A DNA stretch of 12,118 nt from CAYPLH01 sp964411505 (GCA_964411505.1 CAYPLH010000089.1:1-12118); one strand, 5' to 3'; positions 1 to 8,386 are shown, numbered from the stretch's first letter. Notes: generated by a model from the letters alone, not told the origin. Numbers and translations: made by a program.

Positions 1-9
1 AAATTTGAG

Positions 10-50
10 AAAAAAAGTGGTTAGACCCCTCATTAAAAAGAATCTAACCG
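10..50 (-). terminator. Probable Rho-independent terminator
   Basis: Read on the minus strand, GGTTAGA (43-49) pairs perfectly with TCTAACC (19-25) across a 17-base loop. It is followed by AC and then seven T residues (11-17). A hairpin plus T-run placed directly after the stop codon at 64 is the layout of an intrinsic terminator for the minus-strand fragment at 64-591. The stem has only 7 pairs with 3 G-C and the loop is long, so the call is moderate. Confidence 0.45.
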
Positions 51-63
51 TATGTATTACGTG

Positions 64-591
64 CTAACTAAATGACATTGCCCCGTCAACAGTAACCCAG
101 GCATTCAGAACTACATCACTACCAACATTTGCCGCTTCTATCTCCAATGTAACCGGTGTAGATGCCCCTATGCCATTATTTGTTGTAAACCCGGTATCGG
201 AAGCCAGTATGGTCTCAACTCCGCTGTTTACCCGACGCAGGTGCAATCCTCCGTTGCCTCCTCTAAGGCGAAGATCATACACTGTTTCAGAACCCCTCGG
301 GTTTCCGTTGTGGCGAACTCCCGCATATAGGCAGAAGTATTGGTTTGTTCCACCCAGTGTTGCGTTCTTTGCAATTACACGATAGTTTTCACTGTCGAAA
401 TTTATATTGGGAACTGCCCACCATGCCATGTGACCATCCGGTTCACCGGGAGCACAAATGCTGTCGGTTGATGCTTCCACAACAAAATCAGATGCATCCG
501 CACCTGTATATGAATGTCCGGAATCAGATATATGCTCTGAAAGATTCTCATCCGTCTGAGCATTAAATTCATCTGAAAAATCCTCCAGCAC
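64..591 (-). CDS. Truncated phage-tail/LamG-like beta-sandwich protein fragment (possible pseudogene)
   Basis: The 175-residue product opens with LEDFSDEFNAQTDENLSEH and continues with D..VLNAWVTVDG near its end. This pattern resembles the concanavalin A/LamG-like sandwich domains found in prophage tail and structural proteins. The only nearby start is a GTG at 591 with no convincing ribosome binding site. The frame stays open to a stop at 625-627 without an ATG, so the natural N-terminus seems to be missing. The product also stops at MSFS, about where such a domain would go on with its last strands. Base composition is clearly more GC-rich than the neighbouring operon, so it is not part of that pathway. 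I infer a remnant of a larger structural gene. The family assignment rests on sequence style only. Confidence 0.5.
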   Translation of the reverse strand: MLEDFSDEFNAQTDENLSEHISDSGHSYTGADASDFVVEASTDSICAPGEPDGHMAWWAVPNINFDSENYRVIAKNATLGGTNQYFCLYAGVRHNGNPRGSETVYDLRLRGGNGGLHLRRVNSGVETILASDTGFTTNNGIGASTPVTLEIEAANVGSDVVLNAWVTVDGAMSFS

Positions 592-906
592 AGGGGGATC
601 AGTTTTACACGATTTGTATACTTTTCAGCTATAGAAAGTTGGGAAGCCGCTTAAAAGGCTGATCTTGGTTTTTGAAATGCAATAAAAAGAAAAGTCTGAA
701 AATAAAGTTTGAAGTATGTGTTAAATCCTATTTTTGATTTTCTGTTGACTCCATTTTTATCATCTACAATATGTTGATACCAAGACTGGTTATTTTATTT
801 CAGAAGAAATATGATATTCGGACAGTTTGGCGAGATACTCTGAAAACAGGCATTTTCGCAGTTGGCTCCCTTATCTGAGAGTGCAATTAGTCATTTTCAC
901 AATATG
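592..906. other. Intergenic stretch without a supported gene
   Basis: This gap separates the A-T gene stop (907) from the tail-like fragment. The minus-strand frames I translated here contain several stops and no start with a plausible ribosome binding site. A plus-strand frame opening at 827 only shadows the A-T gene. I see no strong hairpin with a T-run just after 907, so the operon terminator is not evident. Around 810-900 the composition is richer in GC than the operon, which fits a junction between DNA of different origin. Confidence 0.5.
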
Positions 907-2646
907 TCATTGGACTTTTGACTCCACATATTCTACCATTGATTTTATTGTCGGGAAAGCCGTAAAAAGCAGCATTCCATCATCAAATTCAAAATTAAAT
1001 GATTCTTCTAACGCAACAACTATTTTAATAAAAGTTATTGAATCGATTCCAGAACTTGATAAATTCATATCGAAAGTAACAGCGCCGAATATAGCTTGGT
1101 CTATACTGCCTTTAATTACATTTAAAATATCATTTTGCAAATCGAAAGATTCACTATTTTCATCTGATACAAATTCAACCGTTAAATATTTTTCCTTGAG
1201 TAATTTACGATCAATTTTTTCATTAAAAGTATACTCAAAATCATCTATACGGATATACTTAACAGGGATCATATATTCTGGCAAGTATTCTTTAAGAAAC
1301 AAACAGATTTCATCATCATTGATATGTGAGTTTTCTATTATAAAGGCAACAAGAATTTTATCATCGCTATTTGTAGTAACATCTGTCACAACAGATTGAC
1401 GAATTTTGTTGTTTGTATTTAAAACGGATTCTATTTCCTCTAACTCAATTCTGTTTCCTCTTATCTTTACTTGGCTATCCATTCTCCCCATATAAAAAAG
1501 ACGATTTCCTGATACTCTACCTAAATCGCCAGTTTTATATGCAAGAAAACCTAATTCTCCATTGGATAAATAGATGAATTTATCGTTTGTAAGCTGTACA
1601 TCACCGTGGTAACATTTTGCCAAGCAATCTCCGGCTATAGCGATTTCTCCTGCTTTTCCATCAGTAATAATATCTTGATTATCGTCTATAATATAAATTT
1701 GGGTATTTTGTATTGGTGTGCCCAAATCAACATCCTCTTTATGTGTCAACTCGCTTATTGTTGCCCAAATGGTTGTTTCTGTAGGGCCATACATATTATA
1801 AATTTTTGCTTTTGTTTTATTCTTTAATGTTTTTAATAGACTGGGAGTGAATATTTCTCCGCCTACCATAATGTCTCGGATATTATTAAAACATTTCAAT
1901 TCCCTGTCATAATTCAACATTAATTGAATTTTAGAAGGAGTCATTTGAAGCATGTTTACGTTATTATCTTCAATTAAATTGGTTAATAATTTTGGATTTT
2001 GATATTCTTCATCATTGGCTAAAACAATTGTTACGCCTTTATAAATTGCCATGATTGTTTCTAAGAAAAATATATCAAAAGAAACTGTAGTTGAAGATAA
2101 AATCCTCTTTCCAACAGAAAAATCTATTCGTTTAGAAACTCCTTCTATAAAATTAATTAATGAACTGCGCCTTATTTCTACACCTTTAGGAATCCCCGTA
2201 GTTCCTGATGTATAAATTATATATGCAATTTCATTTTGCCCATTACTCACATTTAATTCTTCAGTGAGGCTGTTTGTAGTAGAAAAAACATTATCAACAT
2301 TTAATATCACAAATGCAGATTGATATAAATTTTCATACTTTGATGATGTAATTATTAAATCAACATTACCGTTTTTAAGCATATGGTTAATTCTGTTGAT
2401 AGGTAGCGAAGGATCAATTGGTATATATGTATGACCACCAATCAAACTGGCACATAGTACAGTAAGTAAACTATCTGATCTATCTAAAATGACAGCGATA
2501 TTCTTAATTGACCCAACTTTCGTTATTGCGCTGAGAAACAACTTTATTTTAATTTCAAATACCTTATTAAGTATCTTTTTCCCATTAAAAATACACGCAA
2601 TACCTCTCTCATCTTTAAGAAAATTCCAGCTAAATTGATTGTCCAT
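907..2646 (-). CDS. Free-standing NRPS-like adenylation-thiolation protein, predicted glycine-activating
   Basis: This 579-residue protein should adenylate an amino acid and load it on its own phosphopantetheine arm. Visible in order are A2-like GGHTYIPIDP (70-79), A3 YTSGTTGIPKG (145-155), A5 NMYGPTE (284-290), A7 YKTGDLGR (370-377), A8 GRMDSQVKIRG (387-397), A10 NEKIDRK (475-481) with Lys477, and a C-terminal carrier domain with GIDS and attachment Ser536. Aligned by eye to GrsA PheA, the ten pocket residues are D191, I192, L195, Q234, M260, G262, M285, I293, W294 and K477. That is eight of ten identical to the published glycine code DILQLGLIWK, with two Leu-to-Met changes. There is no condensation, reductase or thioesterase domain, so a partner must use the thioester. 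The ATG at 2646 lies 15 bases after the ABC gene, whose stop codon overlaps the AAGGAG site. This is the last gene of the operon. Confidence 0.93.
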   Translation of the reverse strand: MDNQFSWNFLKDERGIACIFNGKKILNKVFEIKIKLFLSAITKVGSIKNIAVILDRSDSLLTVLCASLIGGHTYIPIDPSLPINRINHMLKNGNVDLIITSSKYENLYQSAFVILNVDNVFSTTNSLTEELNVSNGQNEIAYIIYTSGTTGIPKGVEIRRSSLINFIEGVSKRIDFSVGKRILSSTTVSFDIFFLETIMAIYKGVTIVLANDEEYQNPKLLTNLIEDNNVNMLQMTPSKIQLMLNYDRELKCFNNIRDIMVGGEIFTPSLLKTLKNKTKAKIYNMYGPTETTIWATISELTHKEDVDLGTPIQNTQIYIIDDNQDIITDGKAGEIAIAGDCLAKCYHGDVQLTNDKFIYLSNGELGFLAYKTGDLGRVSGNRLFYMGRMDSQVKIRGNRIELEEIESVLNTNNKIRQSVVTDVTTNSDDKILVAFIIENSHINDDEICLFLKEYLPEYMIPVKYIRIDDFEYTFNEKIDRKLLKEKYLTVEFVSDENSESFDLQNDILNVIKGSIDQAIFGAVTFDMNLSSSGIDSITFIKIVVALEESFNFEFDDGMLLFTAFPTIKSMVEYVESKVQ

Positions 2647-2661
2647 GTAACAAAAATCTCC

Positions 2662-4440
2662 TTATTCCATCACATATTTTTCTGCCTGCTTCGTAAACAT
2701 TTCGTAATATTTCCCACCTTGCTTCATCAGTTCATCATGTGTTCCTGATTCGATGATTTCGCCATTATCCATCATATAAATCATATCTGCCATCCGAACG
2801 GTAGATAATCTATGGGAGATAAAGATTACGGTTTTATTATTGGCAAGTGACACTATCTTTTGATTAATGTCATATTCGGCTAAAGGATCGAGAGCACTTG
2901 ATGGTTCATCTAAAATGAGAATATCCTTACCTTCAACAAAAGCTCTTGAAATAGCAATTTTTTGTTCTTCACCGCCAGATAAAGGAACACCATCACTATC
3001 AAATTCCCGTGATAAGTTTGTATTTATTCCGCTTTCAAGACCAGCAATTTTTTCATATATTCCACTATATTTTAAAGATGAAATAACCTTTTCTTCTACT
3101 TCATCATCCATATAATCATCTAACAATACATTTTCTGCGACAGTTAAGGCATAACATTTATAGTTTTGAAAAAGCACACCGAATTTATTTCTAAGTGAAT
3201 CTACATTAGCCTCTTTATAATTTACATTACAAATTTCAATACTGCCATTGTCGGGATCATAAAAACGAAGCAGTAATTTTACTAAAGTCGATTTCCCGAC
3301 GCCATTATAACCAACGATAGCTGTTTTAGACCCATGACGAATTTCCATATTTATATTTTTTAATATAGGTTCTGTTTTCCCCGGATATGTAAACGAAAGT
3401 TCTTTTATCTTTATATTGTTCTGTGATCCAGTAATTTCAATGCCTTCATTATTAGATGCAATGATTGGGGTATAGTCAAGAATTTTTTGGAGATTTTCAA
3501 TATACATGCTGTTTTGAAATAATCTTGGGAATTGGCCAAACAACGCAAATAATTTTTCCAATAATTGTTGAGCGCCATTGAGTAAAGCTGCAAAATCGCC
3601 AATGCTCAAATTCCCTTTAGTAATTTGCCAAGAGGCAAATGCCATTACGGAGGACATTAGACTGAACCCAACAATACTAAAAGCACTATCAAAGAAAACG
3701 AATATTTTGCAATATTTTTTTACAACAATTAAGACCCTATCCATAGCAAAAATAAATTTTTTATTCATTAACCGCCCCAGTTTACCTAACCGCAACTCTT
3801 GAGCATACTGGGGTTCATAAAACATTTTCTTAGAATATGCCGCCTCTCTTTGAGGACGAGTAATTTCCATGTCTCTTTTGAATACAATCTTATTTCTTTT
3901 TGTATTCAGGAATATATTTATCAGAAGCACTGCTACACAAATCAAAATAACAAATGGATTTAATATAACAATTAATGATACTATCATTAACAATGCAATT
4001 ATACTTGATAGTATTTTAACTAAAGAATTGAGAACTTCAACAGCTCTACCCTCAGCTTCTCCCATTGCTCTAACATATTTATCATAATATTCGGCATCAT
4101 CATAACATGCAAGATCTAATGTTAAGGACTTTTTCAACAGTTCATCTTGGATGCCCTTTGATAATTTTTGTTGCGCTTTAGCACTACTGCTACTATTAAC
4201 CCATGAATTAAAAATGGCAGAAATTGCTCCTACTAAGAAAGCAGTAAGGATGATAGTCAAAAGGTATTTCAAATCTCGGTTTTCTGAGATACCATCAATT
4301 GCCAACTTCATGGTAAGTATAAAAATAAAGGGCTGAACGGGTGCGGTGAGCGTCGATAGCAACCTTAGTATTACATTGGATTTACAATACTTCCACATAA
4401 ATCTCAACATGTAGAGGTTGTTTTGAATTGCTTTTTTCAT
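2662..4440 (-). CDS. ABC transporter with fused membrane and ATPase domains (probable peptide exporter)
   Basis: This 592-residue half-transporter would work as a homodimer. Hydrophobic helices occupy roughly residues 25-300, and the ATPase follows from about 343. Walker A is GYNGVGKST (378-386), the Q-loop is LFQNYK (Gln425), the signature is LSGGEEQK (487-494), Walker B is ILILDEP (507-513) and the switch His543 lies in ISHRLS. All nucleotide-binding elements are intact. There is no N-terminal C39 protease domain, so unlike PCAT-type bacteriocin exporters it cannot cleave a leader itself. A separate protease in the operon must do that. The ATG at 4440 has an AGGAGA site about 10 bases upstream and lies 25 bases after the small membrane gene. 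By context I infer export of the mature peptide. It may also give the producer self-protection. Confidence 0.93.
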   Translation of the reverse strand: MKKAIQNNLYMLRFMWKYCKSNVILRLLSTLTAPVQPFIFILTMKLAIDGISENRDLKYLLTIILTAFLVGAISAIFNSWVNSSSSAKAQQKLSKGIQDELLKKSLTLDLACYDDAEYYDKYVRAMGEAEGRAVEVLNSLVKILSSIIALLMIVSLIVILNPFVILICVAVLLINIFLNTKRNKIVFKRDMEITRPQREAAYSKKMFYEPQYAQELRLGKLGRLMNKKFIFAMDRVLIVVKKYCKIFVFFDSAFSIVGFSLMSSVMAFASWQITKGNLSIGDFAALLNGAQQLLEKLFALFGQFPRLFQNSMYIENLQKILDYTPIIASNNEGIEITGSQNNIKIKELSFTYPGKTEPILKNINMEIRHGSKTAIVGYNGVGKSTLVKLLLRFYDPDNGSIEICNVNYKEANVDSLRNKFGVLFQNYKCYALTVAENVLLDDYMDDEVEEKVISSLKYSGIYEKIAGLESGINTNLSREFDSDGVPLSGGEEQKIAISRAFVEGKDILILDEPSSALDPLAEYDINQKIVSLANNKTVIFISHRLSTVRMADMIYMMDNGEIIESGTHDELMKQGGKYYEMFTKQAEKYVME

Positions 4441-4465
4441 ATCAGAAAATCTCCTATCTTTAATT

Positions 4466-4753
4466 TTATGTTCTTTTGTAATTTCGATACGCTATAAATG
4501 AGGGCGGGGATGACCATACGAATATGCCAATTAAAAATCCAAGATTATACAAATTTGAATTGGACATATTATCATAGAATTTAAATTTTGTTCCGAAGAT
4601 ATTCAGAACAAAGACCACAGGTGCTTTGACTCCATACCAAAGACCACCAATAAAGTTGTTTACTATATCGGGAATTATGAGATATAATAGTACTACTACC
4701 AATCCCAACCCTAATAGCATGAACAGCGGAACGAAATACATGATTTTTTTCAT
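4466..4753 (-). CDS. Small membrane protein of unknown function
   Basis: The product has two hydrophobic segments. One is near the N-terminus (VPLFMLLGLGLVVVLLYLII) and one is in the second half (LGFLIGIFVW), followed by a basic tail YRNYKRT. The middle contains GGLWYGVKAPVVFVLNIFG. I do not recognise a family. A GTG at 4759 would add two residues, but it sits only 4 bases after the AGGAGG. The ATG at 4753 is 10 bases from it and is preferred (95 residues). The ribosome binding site lies in the 3' end of the BtrH-like gene, so the two are probably translationally linked. Lying between the transferase and the exporter, it could be an exporter accessory or an immunity protein; neither is shown by the sequence. 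Confidence 0.75.
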   Translation of the reverse strand: MKKIMYFVPLFMLLGLGLVVVLLYLIIPDIVNNFIGGLWYGVKAPVVFVLNIFGTKFKFYDNMSNSNLYNLGFLIGIFVWSSPPSFIAYRNYKRT

Positions 4754-4759
4754 TTTCAC

Positions 4760-5719
4760 CTAACCTCCTGATTTGTTGTATAAATGGATTATATTTTCAA
4801 TCAGAATTTTGGATTTTCTGAATGTTTCTTGCGAACAGGAGATACTACCTTTCAATAAATAAAAATTTATTTTTTCTATTGCGTTAGATACTTCATTTAG
4901 AAATTCAATATGGGATATATCGATGTCATTTGGAAAACGTGATCTTGCATATTCGAAATACCTTTCCGCTAATATAACCGCTCTATAGAATATAAACAAT
5001 TCATCATGAATATGCTTACAAGCCATATTAAGAGGTGCATCAGGTATTAAGAATTGTTTTTCCATATAAGCTGTTACTTTTTCAAAGGCAAAAAGTCCTG
5101 TGTAAACACCTTTTCTATCGTCACTTAAAGACTGTTTCATATCAACAAGATTCTTTTGAATATTATCAATTGGATTCATATGTAAATTTTCGGATTTAAT
5201 TTTGTACCAATAATTTTTAATTGCGAATCCGCTAAATGGATTTATATCTTTGGGGTTCTCTGAAATTCTTGCTTTTTTAAAATCTTCAAAACTTACTGAA
5301 CCTTTATAAAAATATGGGGAATACCAATCTACTATTCTAACAAATTCTTCATTATACCCTGCTAAAAAAACAGTATGGCTTGCATGGTATTTTTGATATT
5401 CCTGACGATAAGGAAGGTAATATACATCAACTAATATAATTACTGGTAACGATTGAGTATTTTCCCCAAATACGACTTCAAAGTTGTCTCCAAAACCATG
5501 CTCTACTAAACCCATTTCAAACAATGGCATTAGCAATTCATGTTTATATGTGTTGAAAATATCATTATTACTCAAAATTTTAAATTGCAATCCTAATTTA
5601 ATATGTAACAATGAATCTTCAATACCTAAATATTCCATGTTTTGAAAAAAACAATTTTTCAAACAAAAATATTTCATTTCATCAAAATACTGAAAATCAA
5701 AATTTTCAAAAGATTGCAT
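4760..5719 (-). CDS. BtrH_N / C39-like cysteine acyltransferase or peptidase
   Basis: The 319-residue protein carries features of the BtrH N-terminal domain family: an N-terminal Cys region YFCLKNC (Cys19, Cys23), the block LVDVYYLPYR (about 96-105), a His in HASHTVFLAGYN (His115) and an Asp in IVDWYSP (Asp131). Together these make a plausible Cys-His-Asp triad in a papain/C39-like fold. BtrH of the butirosin pathway moves an aminoacyl chain from a carrier protein to an amine. C39 relatives cleave leaders. Residues after about 175 look helical with no recognised motif. The operon also holds two carrier proteins and a Gly-type A domain, so transfer from a carrier thioester is the better reading; peptidase activity is the alternative. 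The ATG at 5719 is 8 bases after GGAGG. An ATG at 5723 is in another frame and stops quickly. Confidence 0.75.
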   Translation of the reverse strand: MQSFENFDFQYFDEMKYFCLKNCFFQNMEYLGIEDSLLHIKLGLQFKILSNNDIFNTYKHELLMPLFEMGLVEHGFGDNFEVVFGENTQSLPVIILVDVYYLPYRQEYQKYHASHTVFLAGYNEEFVRIVDWYSPYFYKGSVSFEDFKKARISENPKDINPFSGFAIKNYWYKIKSENLHMNPIDNIQKNLVDMKQSLSDDRKGVYTGLFAFEKVTAYMEKQFLIPDAPLNMACKHIHDELFIFYRAVILAERYFEYARSRFPNDIDISHIEFLNEVSNAIEKINFYLLKGSISCSQETFRKSKILIENIIHLYNKSGG

Positions 5720-5739
5720 CCATTTTACCTCCTATATTT

Positions 5740-7140
5740 CTATTTCAAAACTTCACGTAGCTTTGCAAAACTAACCAACTTTGCATATATTGCCTCATCA
5801 TTGTTCTTTATACAACAAATTAAGTCAATGGCAAGTATGCAAAGATATTTCTGCAATTCGCAATACATATAATTTTGTTCATTATAAAATTTATTGTAAT
5901 AACAGTCACCTCCGCATATATACCTAAATTCACATGTTTTACATTCGATAATTTTATCTACGCTCATATCATAGAAATGATCTATAATTTTATCGTTTTG
6001 TTGACCATTGAATATATTACCAATTTTAAATTCTTCTCTCCCCACAAAACTATCACATGGATAAATATCTCCATCGGCTGTAAAACTAAATTTAGTTTTA
6101 CCTGCTTGGCATCTATAAAGAACTTTTTCGCCAACTAATAATCTTTTAATTAGTTTACCAAAAGTATCGTAATTATTAATAATATAATTTAAATAATTGG
6201 GATGTTCCTTTAAATGCTCTGAAAAATCGTAGTAGATTTTTTTGAAATGCTCAATATTTTGCTCTGATATGGATAAACCATATTCATTTTCACCTCTTAC
6301 AATCCGCATTTCCATCGATTTTATGCCTATAGACATATGATGGTTTAGTATTTCTATTAAGCTATCCGTAGCACTTGTGATAACAGAAACAGCCCATATA
6401 TTATTATTATATTTGCCATTTATTACGTTACGAATATTATTCATCACAACATTGTATGAGCCTTCTCCATTTGCGAAGGGTCTTTGATAATCATGAATCC
6501 GGGCAGGCCCATCTATACTTACACCCAACATACTATTGCTATTATTCAAAAAATTAATAACATCGTCATTCAAAAGGGTTCCGTTTGTTAGCGCAAAAAT
6601 TTCAATTTTGATATTGTGCATGGTTGCTAATTGATTAATATAAGTAATTACATTTTTAAACATATCTTGATTAATAAGTGTTTCACCGCCGCTTACAAAT
6701 TCAAGTCTCAGGCTATTTATCGATGTATTTAAAAGATTTGTAAGATAATCATACGCTCTATTTATGGTATTTATTTCAAAGCATTTATTAACGCCATGAT
6801 AGGTAGTGCCTGATTTGGCATAACAATACTTGCAATTCATATTACAAGAATGCACAACTGGGAATGAGATAATACTAAAAACTTTATTTTCATCATCAGT
6901 ATATAATCTAATCGGATTTTCAGTAAAAAACAATCCTGATTTGATTTTCAAAATAATTGCAATTATTTCTTTCTGTATATAAGAAAGATCATGTGGAATA
7001 GATTTATCCTGTATTAATGTTTTAAATATATAATGTTGAGTTTCATTTAATTTTAATATTTCATAATTAATGAAATCAAATGCGTATTGATTGCCATTAT
7101 GATTTATTAATACAGTATTGCAATTATTGAGTTCTTTCAT
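5740..7140 (-). CDS. SPASM-domain radical SAM peptide-modifying enzyme (second of two)
   Basis: This 466-residue enzyme has the radical SAM triad C99-x3-C103-x2-C106 (CNMNCKYC), a GGE-type SAM-binding motif SGGET (150-154) and SIDGPARIHDYQRP (208-221), typical of SPASM maturases. The C-terminal SPASM region has the seven-Cys pattern C344, C362, C400-x2-C403-x5-C409-x3-C413 and C427, ligands for two auxiliary Fe-S clusters. The first 75 residues (YAFDFINYEILKLNETQ) resemble PqqD/RRE-like leader-binding regions. Such enzymes make C-S, C-C or other crosslinks on ribosomal peptides. The start abuts the ACP stop (TAA then ATG). It sits between the ACP and the BtrH-like gene, far from the precursor, so it could act on the peptide or on a carrier-bound unit. 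The reaction cannot be read from the sequence. Confidence 0.92.
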   Translation of the reverse strand: MKELNNCNTVLINHNGNQYAFDFINYEILKLNETQHYIFKTLIQDKSIPHDLSYIQKEIIAIILKIKSGLFFTENPIRLYTDDENKVFSIISFPVVHSCNMNCKYCYAKSGTTYHGVNKCFEINTINRAYDYLTNLLNTSINSLRLEFVSGGETLINQDMFKNVITYINQLATMHNIKIEIFALTNGTLLNDDVINFLNNSNSMLGVSIDGPARIHDYQRPFANGEGSYNVVMNNIRNVINGKYNNNIWAVSVITSATDSLIEILNHHMSIGIKSMEMRIVRGENEYGLSISEQNIEHFKKIYYDFSEHLKEHPNYLNYIINNYDTFGKLIKRLLVGEKVLYRCQAGKTKFSFTADGDIYPCDSFVGREEFKIGNIFNGQQNDKIIDHFYDMSVDKIIECKTCEFRYICGGDCYYNKFYNEQNYMYCELQKYLCILAIDLICCIKNNDEAIYAKLVSFAKLREVLK

Positions 7141-7386
7141 TTAATTCACCATGTTCCTTTCTATATATTCTGCCAACTCTGAAATTGTATCTACCTTATC
7201 ATTAAACTCAACATGAAATACACTTTCAAGTTCAACCAATAACTGAACCAACTCTAAAGAACATAACCCTATAGTTTCTTTACCTGTACTCGTTAAAGAA
7301 CAAGATTCTCCTATATTTTCTAAGGAAGAATTGGATATTTTTTCAACTTCTCTCTGTATGATGCTGATAATCTCTTTTTTATCCAT
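7141..7386 (-). CDS. Free-standing acyl carrier protein
   Basis: The 81-residue acidic protein has the helix-loop-Ser layout of phosphopantetheine carriers. IGLCSLELVQLLVELE (39-54) places the attachment Ser at 43, followed by the second-helix hydrophobic pattern and ISELAEYIERN. The usual Asp of the DSL motif is Cys42 here, which is unusual but keeps the serine. It overlaps the protease gene by 8 bases and its stop is directly followed by the radical SAM start, showing tight co-translation. It is distinct from the carrier domain fused to the A domain. It may therefore receive the aminoacyl unit from that domain and hold it for modification or transfer, or carry a different acyl group. No phosphopantetheinyl transferase is encoded in the window. 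Confidence 0.88.
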   Translation of the reverse strand: MDKKEIISIIQREVEKISNSSLENIGESCSLTSTGKETIGLCSLELVQLLVELESVFHVEFNDKVDTISELAEYIERNMVN

Positions 7387-8074
7387 TATTTGTGCCTCGC
7401 AATAATTCTATTTCATTATATAAGATTAAAAATTGTTCTTCTTTTGATAATAGATAGCACGAAGAAAAAGTTCCAGAACGAAAAATGGTGTCAAATTCAC
7501 TATGTATTATAAAACCCTCACAAGGGAAATCTGATATTTTCGCACCAATATGCACATAAATTCTTTGATTATTGTCAATCAGATTCAAATTAATATCATG
7601 CAATATATGGGGAGAATATGGAGAAACCGCAATATTAATCCCATCTTTAAAGGTAGAATTGGCGTTATTCAAAATATCCAAGTTCAATAATTCTGCGTAA
7701 TGAATAACTTTTGAATAACCTTCTTCATCCCAAATATTATAGACAATATCGTATTTGGACGGACTGAATACTTCTTTTTCATTTACGAATAATTTCCCTA
7801 ACACAGTTGCTTTGGTGATTGCATGATCGGTGAAATTATTATTATCACCTTTCGCAATAACAAAATCTCCAAATAAATCAATAATTCTGTGTAATACATA
7901 CTTGCCATCAATATAATACAATACGACATCATTAATTGCCAAATGATCAGCTTTTACGATTTGCACAATATCATTTTCAAACAAGGTTGGTTCCATAGAA
8001 TTTCCTTCTACTGTAATTTTACAGCAGTTTGATTCTATCATTCTTTTTATAATATTGACTGGTACTTTTCCCAT
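7379..8074 (-). CDS. Soluble S26-type signal-peptidase-like protease, candidate leader peptidase
   Basis: The first 100 residues of this 231-residue protein match the S26 core: VEGNSMEPTLFENDIV (22-37, nucleophile Ser26), NDVVLYYIDGKYVLHRII (49-66, His62) and AKGDNNN (74-80, Asp77). His at the general-base position is the arrangement of SipW/ER-type enzymes rather than the Ser-Lys bacterial type. No membrane segment is visible, so it is probably cytoplasmic. Residues 115-231 are an extension I do not recognise (SPYSPHILHDINLNLID, IYVHIGAKISDF). The start shares one base with the PqqD-like stop (TAATG). Lying close to the precursor gene, with no C39 domain on the exporter, it is the best candidate for leader removal, possibly after the A-S-A before the precursor's Cys-rich tail. 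A S24-like regulator is less likely, as no DNA-binding domain is seen. Confidence 0.8.
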   Translation of the reverse strand: MGKVPVNIIKRMIESNCCKITVEGNSMEPTLFENDIVQIVKADHLAINDVVLYYIDGKYVLHRIIDLFGDFVIAKGDNNNFTDHAITKATVLGKLFVNEKEVFSPSKYDIVYNIWDEEGYSKVIHYAELLNLDILNNANSTFKDGINIAVSPYSPHILHDINLNLIDNNQRIYVHIGAKISDFPCEGFIIHSEFDTIFRSGTFSSCYLLSKEEQFLILYNEIELLRGTNNG

Positions 8075-8349
8075 TACTGATTTTCCTCGTTAATAAAACC
8101 TTGTTCAACCAATGAGTTGATATAAATTTCAACGTCATTTCTTATTTTTTCAACATCAATATCATCATCAATGCTTTCCTTTATTAATTGGATATATTCG
8201 TCAACACTTTTCACGTTAATGATATGTTCAATTAGTATTGAAGCCGTTTCATTCAACTGAAATAATGTGCCATTTTCAATATCCATAAGATATTTTTTGT
8301 TTGACTCTTTATCCACATCATAAATTATATTAGGTACGAGCTTGTACAT
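8074..8349 (-). CDS. PqqD-like RiPP recognition element protein
   Basis: The 91-residue product has the PqqD pattern: a beta-hairpin start YKLVPNIIYDVDKESNKKYLMD, the ENGTLFQLNETASILIEHI segment, and a closing helix with IYINSLVEQGFINEE. In RiPP pathways such proteins bind the precursor's leader and present it to modifying enzymes. I chose the ATG at 8349 because AAAGGTGG (8357-8364) lies 7 bases upstream. A longer reading from TTG at 8367 would bury that site inside the gene. It is the first gene after the precursor. Since both radical SAM enzymes seem to carry their own PqqD-like N-termini, this free copy may serve YcaO or the protease; that is inference. Confidence 0.88.
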   Translation of the reverse strand: MYKLVPNIIYDVDKESNKKYLMDIENGTLFQLNETASILIEHIINVKSVDEYIQLIKESIDDDIDVEKIRNDVEIYINSLVEQGFINEENQ

Positions 8350-8386
8350 AAAAAATCCACCTTTCAAAAATATATATGACAGTAAA

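Noticed and set aside
827..1399. Plus-strand reading frame of 190 residues
   Set aside because: It lies mostly antisense to the carrier end of the A-T gene, has Ser/Ile-rich low-information composition and no ribosome binding site. It is a shadow of the real gene.
7379..8074. LexA/S24-type transcriptional regulator
   Set aside because: No N-terminal helix-turn-helix is present. The His-type S26 core (LHRII followed by KGDNN) fits a signal-peptidase-like protein better.
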